DNA of 64,000 nt from Oreocharis arfaki (Eukaryota; Chordata; Aves; Passeriformes; Paramythiidae): the NCBI GenBank assembly GCA_013398015.1, contig VZRR01002165.1, positions 460,507-524,506 on the forward strand, written 5' to 3'. This document shows, piece after piece, positions 11,637 to 24,808 of the stretch (its first letter is position 1; each line of letters begins with the position of its first letter). Both the position numbers and the translations under genes were made by a program. The notes under the pieces are model-generated. The model saw nothing but the letters and a program-made list of their open reading frames with translations. It was not told where the DNA came from and searched no databases.

Positions 11637-11788
11637 GAACTGTTATTCCTGTTTCTCATATCCTTGCCTGAAAGCCCCTTAATCTCAAAGTTATGATAAT
11701 CCGGAGGGAAGGGGGTTGCATTTCCCATTTCAAAGAGGGTTTCTGCCTCACTTAAACAGATGCCTGTCTTTCAAACCAAGACAAATGA

Positions 11789-14700
11789 AAAAAAGTTTCA
11801 GCACAAAAAATGAGTGATGGAGTAAGGTGTTTGCAAAGCTCAGCCAGCAACTGTGGGGCTGCTTCTACAAAAATCTGTCATAGGTAGATCCATTTATGGA
11901 CAACTCTTGGTCTCCGGCCTGAGGTAATACTGCATCTCTCTTGAAATGAGCACTTGCCCTTTAAAGCAACCACAGTACTTGGGTGCCTGGGCACCAGGGG
12001 AGTGAGATTTGCCCTTTATAGGCCTCTCTAAACTGCAGTTCTTGGGATGAGCTTTGGGCTGTACATAGCAACACTGCCTCTAAGAATTTTTTTGAAGCTC
12101 TTCTTTAGCAAGTAAATTTACAGTAATATCAAATAATGTCTGCTCAATGGGGACATTAGTTAATGCTCCATTTAGCTCTTTGTGAGGTCTCAGATGTCTC
12201 CACTGAGGTGTTGAAATGAGACAGGAAAGTGGTAGTTACTACCAGTCCTTTTCTGAAGGACATGCAATAGCTGTCAGAATACATTCTCACTGAGCAGCTG
12301 GAATTTTTATTTTCCCTTGTCAGTCCATGTACTTTCCAAAGGGTTTTGGATTTATGTATCTTGGCATGCTTCCTTGGACACAGCCAGCTATGTTGAATCA
12401 TAATGTTAATGTGGAAACAGAACTTGCACTTATGAAAGGTCCTGGATAAATATCAGCATGAGGAATAAGCATCACAAAGGTGCATGAGGTTAAACAGGCC
12501 TAAAATGGGCTGCTCGAGGACTCAAAAGGGAAAGTCTGACAAATATCACTTCTTGAAGTAAAGGATATAGGCACAATTTAGCTGTCTGTCATAAGTACTT
12601 CTGAAATTTACTGGGGAAAACTACAATTACCTGAGAGAGTATCTTTACCTGTGTTTTCGTGGGGCACCCATGTTGTCATCAATTAGAACTGAATTCATGT
12701 GCCAAAATATAATTCCTAGCATGAGCTGTAGAAAAATGATGATGGTGGCAGATTTTCTGTTGCAATTCTGGAACATTTCTCATTTTCTAACCAAAGAAGC
12801 TTACTGGCCCAAAACTATGCCAAAACCAGCAAGTTTCCTATATGGCTTTCCCACAGTGTGCAAGCTAAGTTAATGTTTGAACAAAATCGTCCCTAGTGTA
12901 AAAGCTTGTTTTATGTCTTCCTCCCTCTACAAAAAAAAAGAGAAATAGACCCCCAGTCTGCAGGGGGAGACTATAACTTCTTTCAGAATGAACACAGAAT
13001 TCTCAGTGCATGCACTGATGCCATCGCATCGTCGTGTTGACACAATTCCTTTCATCTCATTTATATCAGATATTATGGGTAGTCTTTGTTTCGTTGCTTT
13101 CGACTGCAATCCCTTTAGGGCAGGGACTCTCTTACTCAGTAGTGTGTCTAAACAAAATATAATAAACCATGTATAGCTTGGCTTTGGGGTATTATCACCA
13201 TTAGCATGGATTAGTGGCACGGTTCAGTTGTGTGGTGAGTGGATTGCTCCCTAAGCCTTATCATATGCAACATTAATCATTAACATTCACTCTTTAATCT
13301 GCTTTACCAACTCTAAATACCTCTCTTTCTCCTTGTACTGCTTTTTCTTACAGTTGTCTTAATTCTCTTGATTTTTAGCACTCTATAGACCCCCAGATCT
13401 CATTTTGAGCGGATCTTACTCTGTTCTGCTACTTGATTTTACCTTTGAAGCCTGCCTGGGTGCTTGGGTGACAGAGGACCCAGTGGGGATCAAGGAGCTT
13501 GTTTGCAGCTCAGTGAATGTCACTGCTTAATGCCTCCATCTGCTGAAGTGACAGCAAGAATTTTGCCACTTGTTGAGATAAGTTTATGTGCTTCCTAATG
13601 AAATGTGCTAAACTAGAGTTAAATATTATGCATTTATTACCAGGAGTGGAAATTACTAGGAATGTTTGGTTGGATGTTCTAACGTATTTATTATTTAATA
13701 AATTGTATTTTATTATTAGTTAATAAAAGTATTTAATATTGAATATTACTCTGCCTCTGTTCAAAGACTCTCTAAAGGAACAGGGAGCTCTTTCCATAGA
13801 AATGCATAGAGGCATCCTGAAATAAAAAATTATAACGAATATTGAATTATGGTGTAGTTGCAGCGTACATAACTCATCTTTGCTGATCAATTTTCATTCC
13901 CTCCATGAAATTAGAAACACAAATTCATCTGAAGGACTGAAGGAGCTTCAATATCTAACATCACATTGATATACTCTGCACCACATGGTGAGAGATTTCA
14001 ACACTGTTTCTCTAGTGAACAGCCAGTAAAATGTTCCTTTAATGCACATGATTTTATATGGCTTCCATCCCGACTGTACCCTCCTTCCCACCCACTCCCA
14101 ACAGCACCTGGATTAAAAATATTTCACTTGTGTCATTTTTAGCGGTTTGTATTTGTAGACCATCAGCTAAATCTGAAGATAAAAGCATCCTCATATAATC
14201 TGTCCCAGCTACTACTGGTACTAGTGTGTGAGAATAGTTTCTGTAGTGTCCGAGGACTAAAAGGGACATTAAAGAAACTGCCAGTACCTATTTTTCTACA
14301 CATGCATTTGTGCATGCTTGCAAAGTTTTCATAGGTCTTAAAGTACTTCAGGGGCATAAGAAATAATATTCCAGTCCAGTTTAATGCCTAAAGAATCCAA
14401 AGCACAATCATGCTCCCCATCATTCTGCAGCTAAGTGACAGAACTGGGAATAGTTACCATGAAAGCAGATTGTTTGCTATAAATGTGCTACCAGAGACTT
14501 GGCTGTTGCAACAAGAAACTTCTTAAAACAAATCATGGGATAAGATCTTTGTAGGTTGAAGCCCTGTTATTCAAAAATGACTCACAAGTCTATACTACAA
14601 ATCATGAAACAAGTGTTTAAAATCACTGATTCATGTACTGATAGTAATGTACTGACAAAAAGAGCAGAGTGGGATTTCACAGCAGCTCTTGGTACACTGC

Positions 14701-17700
14701 TGTAAGCTGTCCTGGGTGATCGTAACTACATAGGAATACTCATCTGAGGCACACAGGTTTAAACCATCATCTTTATACATCTCAAAATTGAAATGCCTTT
14801 TTAGGCATTCAGTTTTTCCAATAGGAACTCTGGGAATGAAAGGTGATTGACTCTTTCAATGGAATTAGATTCTTAAATCTCATCATATCTGCCTTTTGGC
14901 TTTTCATCTAATGGACTTCCCAAATATCAAAACAGGTGTCCGTGTCTCTTGTACCACCAAACCGAGAACATCAGTCTACCAAAATCTAGACAGCTCCCAC
15001 CCAGAGAACCTGGAGTTCATGGCATGCAAATTTGTTTTTCAGCCTTCTGAAATTCTGACCTGGATCTCTCATTATGTTAAAGACCAACTTGGAGTCTCTT
15101 GCTAGCCTTGGCAGAACCAATAACCCAGATCTTTCAGACTTGTGCTGTGCAGGGGTTTGGAATGAGGATATATGCCCTTAGTGAGACTTATGAAGAAGCT
15201 GGTGCAAAATGCAGGGAAAGATAAACTATTATATTGCTTAAAACTTCGGGTATTTACAAACTTATTGGAAGATGAGTACTGCAGTTCCTCCTCGAATGAT
15301 TGTTTTGGTAAAACTTGTATAAAGGTCAAAATTCAAGAAATCAAACTGTACCATAAATCTAAAATTTTCTAGTCAATAAAAGAGAAACGATTGTGTGGTA
15401 CTTACAAAGTTTAAATAAATGTATTTACCAGAACTGATCAATCTAATCTTCTCAGAGGCAGTCCAGGATAAGTCTGATTTGTTCCCTTGGAAGGGTGACA
15501 TTTCTCTCTTTATTGCAAAGTCTTGATCCTACAGAGTCTATAATAGGACTTTGGCTCCTTTCTCTTTCTGCACTTAGTGCAGCCTAGCAGATGCTATTCA
15601 AACAGGACATTAAAAATGTTTGGAAAGAGGACATCCAAATCCAATTATCTTGTGGAATGATTACACTTCCCACAAAGTTGCTATGTCTTCTCTTTTGTAT
15701 CTTTTCTTATTTTATGTTGGGCCACAAATAAACCAAGATAATGGTGGTTTCATATTTGAATTAAATAGAAAACCTATATATGTTTGGGCATTACTAATAC
15801 ATTTAGCTGAATAAATCAAAACTGCATTTGTCAAACTGATGATAGCTTTTCTTTAAGGGAGGATTTCTGGGCTAATTCTATAAGAACCCTGTATTCACTA
15901 ATAAAATATAACACTACAAACATAGACATTTTCTGGAAAGCAGTAGACTGCTCTTGCAACTCAGTTATCTGCATGTAATACTGAAGAAATTGGTTCACTG
16001 TACAGCTCTTTTTAGCAATTAAAAAGATCAAACCTAAAGATAAATACATCTTTTATCCTTCTGCAGAAGTTTCATACAAATGCAAGTGCTCTAATATTGA
16101 GTGACATTTTTGGGGACCAGTGAAGCAATGGGAATATTTCTTCTTTGGGTCTGCAGTTATTTTCTGGTTTTCAAATGTAATTCATACCACAAAGGAAATG
16201 AATGATATGTTGCACTGTTTTAATGGGATTTTTTTTGGTGGATGTTAATTACACTATTTAGTACACAGCTAAGAAGGGCTTAGATGACCTGGCAATGAGG
16301 ACTTGATTCAAAACTCCTCAGTACAGTATGGTATTTGTAATTCAGAATGATGTCTTCATTATTAGCATTGATACATGAGGTTTGATACCTAATTCATGAT
16401 CATTCTTGCTTTCCACTCTTTTGCTGGTCATTACTGGAAAGTGCTCCCTGGAACTGGTATCATTTTGAAAGACGTATGGTATTTCTGCACCACCTCTCTG
16501 ATTAGGGTTCTGACCTATCCATTGTTCTCCAAGGCAGTACAAATAATCAACATTTCTTTCAGTTTGTAAAAAGACCTCTCCACATGCTCCTCTGTAGCTG
16601 TCTGTTGAATTTCAGCAGCACTGCAGTGCTTGGAGCTGGCAATCCAAACATCTTCATTTAGAAACAAAACACCATATGGTATAATCAACTCCCCATAGTA
16701 ATTTTCTCCACTGCAGTATCATTAAAGAAGTATTGTAGCATAAAGAGTAAACTGAAATATTCTTGGCCAATGAGAAGGCCAACAGCCTTCTGCAGTTGAA
16801 GATATTTTTACTTATTTTGCTACTGTAATGTCTGAATTCTTCACAGTCTTAATATATTCTCCTAACACATCCCTGTCTCCCTTTGAGCAGGATCTGATTT
16901 ACAGAAATTCATGTCTGAGGAATCAAGCACTGCAGACTCTCAGCACTGCCCCAAAGGGCTCTAAATCTCTAGAGGAGCTGGAAACTGAACCTGAAAACTG
17001 AAACTTCCAGTGAAGGGTAGATAACAGGAGGGTTGCAATCCCTGCCATGGAGTGAATTGTTACAACCTGGCACCATTTTTCTTCTGCAACTTCTCTTGTG
17101 ATATGGTTTAGACAGGAGCCAATGATTCTGATGGTACACAAGTAGGTAGAAGATATGGCAGATATTTTTCATTTGAGCTTACAGCTTGAATAAACATAAT
17201 TTGGTAATTAATGCCATATTAATGGTATAAATACCCTCTTCTGTGCTTAGAACTTCTTCCCTTTCAAGAATAATTTGAAGGGTGGAAGCAGCTGAAACAT
17301 TTGGCGTTTTTTGTGATTTGCTACTATTTAATATGTTCAGTAATTTGGCAGCTAGGGAATCCTTAAAGCTCATGTTCAGAATATGGATCTTTTTTCTATT
17401 TGTCTTTTGCTAAATGTTACTGAATCTCTCCAAAAGAGGGTGAGGAGGGGCCCTTTTTAAAAATTGGTTGATGCAGACCAGCATAACCAGTACTGAAAAT
17501 ACTCGTCAGGAGAGCTTTGTATAAATAGCTGAGTCAAAAGGTGTTGAGTTCTTTGCTTTTTGAGCAATACAGTAAATCTCAGTAGTCATGAGGGGTTCTC
17601 CCTTCATAACACTGTAAGCCAACACAGGAAAAATGCACCAAACTCGTGTAGAGTATTAACATGCCTTTTTAATCTGTCTCCCACTGCTGTGAGGAAACAC

Positions 17701-20700
17701 TAGCATTAGAAGCAAAGAAAACAGGATGGTGTTTCTACTTTGGGAAGCTCAGCTGAGATTTTGCTGAACAGAGGCCACAGAAAATAGTTTTTGAGAGAAA
17801 GGCATGCTTTAAAATAGTCTGAAAGCTAAATTAATAGGTCAGTTCTAACAGCCTTCCCAATGTAATTGCCATTTATATTTCCTGCCAGACACTGTATAGA
17901 CAAAGAGAAAATGATCAAAGTCATTCTTGCTGGTGCCAGACTGCTGTTACTGTCATTAATTGTTTCTCAACATTACCCACATCACTGCCACAGCTAGGGT
18001 CAATTTAATAGGAAGAAGCACAATATCAGGATGGAAACCCTATTTTATCTATTGATTGTTTAGTTTTGACATCTGTAGAAGGATGAAAACTGTTTAAAAG
18101 GAAAAAAAACCTGCTTAAGTGACAGCCTCTGAATGACTGCTGCAAGACAAACTGAAAATAGCTTTGATGCAATAATTTGCTTATTACTCAAGCACTGCAG
18201 CACTTGATAGTTTAAAAACACTTGCTTATATAGCTCTCAGCTCTACAGGAGAGAAGGAAACACCTCATGCTCTTTATAAATGAACCAGGAAAACAAAGAC
18301 ACGTTAATCCTCAAAATGTTGAAGCTCCAGATATCTGAAAGTCAAACTCAACACCACTGAGGTCTGCATGCCTATTATATAAACAAATTCAAACAAAAAA
18401 TTCAAGCCTATTATACAAACAGGCACTGGGGAAGATATATATAAAAATAAGTGGGGTAGAGGTTAATTTTGGGTTTGTTTGCTCTTGGTTTTGTGTGACA
18501 AGTTGTCAGAGATTTTTCTGAATAGTTCAGTCACTGAATTTGTGTTTGAAGTTTGAATGGTGACTGTAAATGTTGGGAATCACTGGTTCCCAGTTCAACA
18601 TTTAGCCCCAGAGTATGAACATGTATTAAAGCACTCTGAAAGCATTGACTAGCTAGGAAAATATAAATCAAATATATCCTGTGAAACTTTTGCACAACGC
18701 AGTGAAACTTTTGAAATGACAGAGCAATGTGCTTTTAGTAAATAAAAAGGGAAGTTTCTTTTGCAGTCCAGAAACTGATGGAAGAAAAAGATACAGTGAT
18801 ATACCAGGAAAAATGTATTTTGTATCATGTATTTTCAAGCCTACAATGAGATTGTAGTTGTGAGATTTCACAGGCTTCTCATAGTTAATTTTCACACAGA
18901 CAGGTGTGTTTATACAGACAGAAGATTTTTGGTTTTTTGTCTAGTTTCTGAGAACACACTGGCACCAGGGAAGAGCCAAAGACTAAAAACTTCAAGTTAC
19001 CCTCCCGAATTTCAGCTACATCAAAAAGGTGAAGGTGTGTTATGTTTATTTTTATCCAAATCTCACCCAGATATTACCTGGACTTTGCAGCAATGTCTGC
19101 CTATTCTAAAACCAGTGGAAGGGCTGTGAAGCCCATTCATTCCGAAGAAGTCTTGTATCACCTCATGGGACAAGGACAGATAAGAATACAAGTGGTGATA
19201 ATTTTTCTGCCCTTCCTGTCAGTTTGGTGAATATATTCCACTTTTCTAACTTGCAAAACATGTTGTTGCCCCTAAATGGTAATGTTTTTTCTCATAACAA
19301 GAGCATAAAGCCTATGTTCACTTTATTGATCTGTCTAAGGTTTCACATACGGACATATAATGAGTTCATTATATCAAACTGATTCCAAGTAAGCAACACT
19401 AATGTGTTTCTGAGAATATTCCCCACGTGGTATTTTCTTCTGACAAGATTCATTCCTTTCCATTTCATAGCAGGAGCTGAACAATAGATCCGTAGTGGCA
19501 TTGAGATTTCTGAAAAATTAATTTTCAAATTGCGAGCTTCAAATATGGCAAAGCACATCTTTGTAGTTTGCCAACAAGGAAGCTGATACAACCATGTTGC
19601 TTGCCTGGCAAATCAGAGAAAAGAGAAATATGTATGTTTTAAATATCAACTGGTATCCTCTTAGGAATAACTCCTTATTTGATTCATATAAAAAATTGTA
19701 GCACAAATTGAAGTAATCATGAATACATTTCAGAAAAGCTGCCTGCTTACAGGAAAAGCCTTTTAATTATGTAAATGTTTCTTTGCAGTTATTCATAAAG
19801 ATAGGCTCAGGATGTCAGCACTGATGAAACTGGATTCACAAAGCTGTACTTCCATTCCAGTCTTCACTGAAATGAGAAACAGATCAAAGATACTACACTT
19901 TCATAGTGGATTGTACCTTTTTATATAATTATTCTTCTGCCTTTAATAAAGCTATGAAAAGTCCAGGAGTCTGTTCTTAATAATAGAAAAATCTCCCAGT
20001 AGATGGAGAGAGGTTTGAAATTAGATCTAAAATTTATTTATGAAGAAACACTGTGCAAGTGACTAACTACAGGTCTCATTTATGGGAATCTGGAAAACTG
20101 AACTCAGTGAAAATATCTGGGCAAATATTTAAAACTACAGAAAATCTATCCAATTAAAGATGCATATCCTAATCCCACAAGCCTTCAGGCAGATATGTTT
20201 GCTTATTCAAATAGACTCTATTAAATTCCAGTAAATTAAAATACCTGTTAACCAATTTGTTCATTTGCCTCATTGTTTTCTGATGTTCTAACCCTAGATT
20301 GTACATAACTGACTATATTTGCAAAGGTTTATTGTCTCCCAGAACTGGAAAGTAGTGAAATTAAGTAATCAGGTATTTTACTTTGGTTTTGTTTGATCCT
20401 TTTGTTTACAGTGAGAAAAATAAGAAAGCCAGGTAATAATGAAGAGTCAATACATAACGAAGGAGCAGGGTACTTGCCAACCCAATACTTTTTAAAAGAA
20501 AAGAAATGACATTTTTCTTCAGGCTAAGGAGAGGGGGGGTTTTACATAATACTTAAAACCAAATTGTCTTTTCAAAATAGGGAGGAAATATATTTCCTGT
20601 GGTACAATTGGCGACAAAACTCCTATTGCAAATTCCAAAACACTGGATGATGAAAGACTTGCAGAATCAGGATGCAGCATTGCTGAGGAGTGAAAAAGTC

Positions 20701-23700
20701 GGTTTCCAGAAAACGTGTTTTATTTATTTACCTTCAAAACTCTCCCTTCCATGAAAGTTCTTAAATCAGTGATGTGGCAGAGGAAAGAAAGAAATAAGAA
20801 AATAAACGAAACTGAATGTAATGAACAACGATCACCAAGGAGGAACTTCAGATACCTCCTGATTTCATTCAGTGCTTGGAGAAACTGAAACATATTTCCC
20901 ATTTATCCAGACTCAGGCAATGGTACTGGAACATGCTGTGTTTTGAAAGATAGTGTGGTTAAGTGTGAGTCGTAAAAGTTTCCTTATTTATTGTTTAATC
21001 AGTACCTGAGTGGTTAAGCAATAGATGATTAAGAGTTATGTGTAACAGTGTAATGGGTATTCACAGAGTTATAATTTTAAGATAAAAACTTGCAGGATAA
21101 TTAGAAGTAGGTGAGATGGCCAATAATGGCCAATATGGTCTCTGTTTTTCCTTAACTCCATCCCCAAGCTCTTTCTGAACATAGCCTTCCAAATGGTGTA
21201 AATAACAAAATGTAAATAATTCATATACCCTAAAATGGATAAATCCTTCTCAATTGTATTTTTAACGTGAATGAATGATAATTCATCCATGTATGGTAGT
21301 TTCAAATGAAAATATTTCCTGGTCCATTTTGTGCCTGCTAGGCATTTTCTACAAATGGATTTTATATAAAATGGTTTCATTTCAACCAGATTAAACATTG
21401 AGACTCTCATATGTGGATCAATACGTGTAAATGTTAGAATAATTTTACTTTCTGGCACAAATTCTGCCTGTTACTCATTTTATTACCATCTTTCTGTGAA
21501 TATATTCTAAGATCTGCTTAAAATTCCTTTGGGGGCCACGGCTGTGCACTTCAACAGTGCTGCAGGCTTTTGACAGTAGGTGTAGTATGGTGATATAAAA
21601 AAAGGAGAGTTGGCTGAGGGTAGGGAAAGCTAAATGGGTCACTTCTCTAACTGATGCTCTGACAATGCAGTTGTGCTTGGCAGTGCACTTTTTTCCCGAT
21701 TGATCCTGTCCTTTCTATCCCTCATGAGCTAAATCTGCATCTCAGAGTTGTGGAACCTCTCTAAATTTTGGGGTCCCACTGATGGGAGCTGGAGTGGGGT
21801 AGAGTTACTGAAAGGATTTAGGATTTCCTCACAACTCAAAAAAGTAGAGGGAAAATTGGCCTCTTTTTCACCTCTAGTTTTCTACCTGTAACTCATCTGA
21901 AGTTGGAATAGTTCCCTTATTGCCTCTGTCTTTGCTACAATTGTTCATGTGTGTTTATTTATTATTTTGCCACTGCAATCTTCTTGCAACGTTATCTATT
22001 TTCCTCTGCTTTTGCTTTCAATTTATGTTTATCTCATTTTAAAAGTACATGCAGAGCTATCCACAATTATCTGCTGTCCTCCTTTGCTGATGAAATTAGG
22101 CATTTTCAGATCTGGAAATAGAAATATAAAACTGAATCTAAAAGACAGTTCAGGTACACAGCTGTGCAGTATTTCTGACAATTTTTGCACAAAGATAATT
22201 CTGTTCTAATGAGAGGGGTTAGAGCTGTGATTCTAGAATATCAAAAGTTCATGTCTCACTGAAATACCTTTTAAAAATTAAATACACACACTGACTGGAA
22301 AAATGCAGCCTGTATTTGAAAGAGAAAGTGTGCTCTGTGGAGAGCATTTTACACAACAAGAAGCAAATTCAAGGCAACTCCATGTAATTGATTATAATTG
22401 TTTGGTTATTTGATAACAATTGAGATACTTCCACATGATTGGATCAAAAATGTACAGAATTCAACACTGCCTTTGTAGTGGAAAGTTTGTCCACCTGATA
22501 CAGTAGTTTGCCATCCAAAGTGAAATTACAAACACTGCCTTACATGCAGAAACGTAGTGACCAACTGTTCTATTTCTTTCTGATGAAACAGAAGCCTGGT
22601 GTGTCTGTCATTTTACGAGCACATCCCTATGGGGGCGTGTAGCTGCCGTACAGCACAAAACGCATTTGTGTCCTTACCTGAAAACTGGCAAACTCTCAGC
22701 AGTGCACATCCCAGTGAAGCTGAAGTTGCATTAAAGGTCAGTAAACCTCAGGAGGCAAAGCTCCTGCCTTTGAGCAAGTTTGAGTCCATCACTACGTGTT
22801 TGGGTCCCTAAACCACTGACATCTTCCTCTGAGACTTTTAATGCTTTTAATTTTTTGTGTGCCACAAAAAGTTTGGAAAATTCCCACTAAGCAGCCAATG
22901 TTGTTGCAGGCCAGCTCACACATTACTTTTAAAAACAAGTGGTGTCTGCCAAAACTTTCTAGTATAATCTTAATAGATAAGACTGACTTTTTGTGATAAA
23001 TAAGTGCACAATCCAACAGGTAGTATCTATATTGAAACAGCCAAAAGAAGCCTGTGGATGCACATTTGCTTAGAGAACTTTTCCTAAATTCTTATGTGTC
23101 AAAAATATTTCAGATTTGCATTTTCAATATCAATGTGATTTGAGAGAAACCATTTGCCTCATTAAGGCCTACTTCATCAAGGAATGTAAATCAACGTGTC
23201 TTTACATGCACCAGTGTAAGAATGACACCAATGAGCTGTTCCAAATCACGAAATCAACTGCTTGCATTTCATGTTCTTTTGGAGAAAGGCAGGACTTAAA
23301 CAGAATTTCATCTCCTGCATTATAATTATGACCAAGTGGGAGAAAAGTTCCCATTCTCAAACTTCGGAAACAAATCCTGGTCTCAGATTCCACTGTGCAT
23401 GTTGCTAAGGACAAAGTCCAACTCCTACTGAAATCCACAGGCATCAGCTCAGCCAGCCAGTGCAGTCTTTCCATGGAATTCAGGGGGAGTTAAATTAATG
23501 ACAACAGATGTGGCTGAACAGCATTACATTATTGTCTTACAGCCATAGGATTCCAGTAGTTCAGTGAATCACTCTATTAAGTTACATACATGTTATGATT
23601 ATGTCTTTATTATTTCTATAAAGGAACCAATCTAGGCTGCAATTAGGGTGTTTAAAAGGCTGTTATTTTTTGGCCACTATAATAAGCAATTTTTTGTCTT

Positions 23701-24722
23701 TTAGGAATTATGACCATCTATTTTATACTAAGAAAACATGAAATACTCTTTATATAAAGAACTGATCTTCCTCAGGCACATAGGCACAACTTCCAGTTAT
23801 GCAAATGAATGAGCAACTTCAAAACAAAAATGAGTCACATTATTCTAAAAAGGGACATGGTGTATGCATAATGCACAGAGACACAAAGTATCTTGGAAAT
23901 GTGACTTTGATCTTCAAACGATGTAAGTAACTGATCTACTTTGTTTTGTACAGACGAAATATGAGTGCTCAGTCATGTATCAATATGAAAATTACCATTT
24001 ATTTTCAAATATATGCACATTTTGTATGTGTGTGCATTGGTACATGCACATTGTGTACATGGTGTGAATGTGTATCTGTCATACATGTCTGTATCACTTT
24101 TTCCTAACTGAAGCACGTACACTATGAAGAAAACTTGTTGTGAGTTGAAAGGAACTACCAAGCGATAGCCTGGCAAAATGCAGCAGAGTAATCGGCCTAG
24201 CAGCTAGGTAAAAATGATTACAGTGGAACAGTTCAGAGAATATCATTCGTTCAGCTCTGTATCTCAGGATACAGAGAAAGGCTGTGCTTGCACTGGACAG
24301 CTGTATGATGCCTAGCCAAAATAAAAGGGTACCTAAAGTGCAAGAACTGGACAGGAGGGAAAATACCTGAAGAAACTGCTCTTCCTTTAGCCTTCTAATA
24401 AGCTTGTTATCTTGGATTAACCAGTCCCTGAAGTCTCCAGAGATTGTCTTAAATAAATAGATGCAATGTCTAGTCATTAATTACGTGCCTATTTTCAAAC
24501 CAACCTGAGCAGTGTTCTAATGCACATTATAGGTTTCTGACTTTAATTGAAAACAAACCTGGGCAAACAATGAAACCACATGTTTATCAAGTGCCTATTT
24601 CCTGACAATCAAGAGATATGGTAATTGCAGCAGCACGAGGGCTGTTTATCAAGATGCTTCATTGTTGAGTGTTTATGTACATCTCCTCCCAGTCCTTGTT
24701 CCCGTAAAACACAAGCAGTGCT
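11789..24722. other. Long unique non-coding stretch
   Basis: About 13 kb without a recognisable repeat family, gene or RNA. Contents: an AT-only-like patch at 13685-13747, a CTCF-core-like site at 19996-20008, a possible 21-nt microexon at 20412-20432, a degenerate TG/CA-rich patch at about 23998-24075 and an octamer ATGCAAAT near 23800. Open frames up to 129 codons (21069-21458, minus) lack domains and splice support. The stretch looks like intron or desert. Confidence 0.45.
13685..13747. repeat. AT-rich low-complexity patch
   Basis: About 63 bp made almost wholly of A and T with repeated TATTTA and TTAATA words. No tandem period is clear. Confidence 0.6.
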
Positions 24723-24808
24723 GGCAACAGTGGAAAAAATGTCCCTCCTGAGGCCAGCAAGGTAGGGCAGCAGTGGAAAAAATGTTCCTCTAGAGGCCAG
24801 CAAGACAG
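24723..24808 (+). repeat. 43-bp imperfect tandem duplication
   Basis: Two adjacent 43-bp units (24723-24765 and 24766-24808) share GTGGAAAAAATGT and AGGCCAGCAAG and differ at about six positions, so they are roughly 86 percent identical. The duplication creates an internally repeated minus-strand frame that has no other support as a gene. Confidence 0.9.

Larger units (their letters stand above)
11078..11783 (+). mobile_element. Solo LTR of an endogenous retrovirus (ERVL-like)
   Basis: The 706-bp element starts TGTCCTGGGTTG and ends CAAACCAAGACA. These termini form an imperfect 12-bp inverted repeat with two mismatches. The 5-bp target duplication AATGA is exact (11073-11077 and 11784-11788), which suits ERVL- or ERVK-type integration. 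A TATA-like TATAAT lies at 11317-11322 and a variant poly-A signal AGTAAA at 11631-11636. The right end (CTTTCAAACCAAGACA) resembles LTR ends common in songbirds, from memory. No internal retroviral genes are present, so it is a solo LTR. The 86- to 135-codon frames inside it on both strands are incidental to its GC-rich sequence. Family assignment within ERVs is inference. Confidence 0.88.

Noticed and set aside
11240..11728. Overlapping 60- to 135-codon frames on both strands
   Set aside because: They lie wholly inside the solo LTR, which is GC-rich and poor in stop codons; none matches a retroviral protein.
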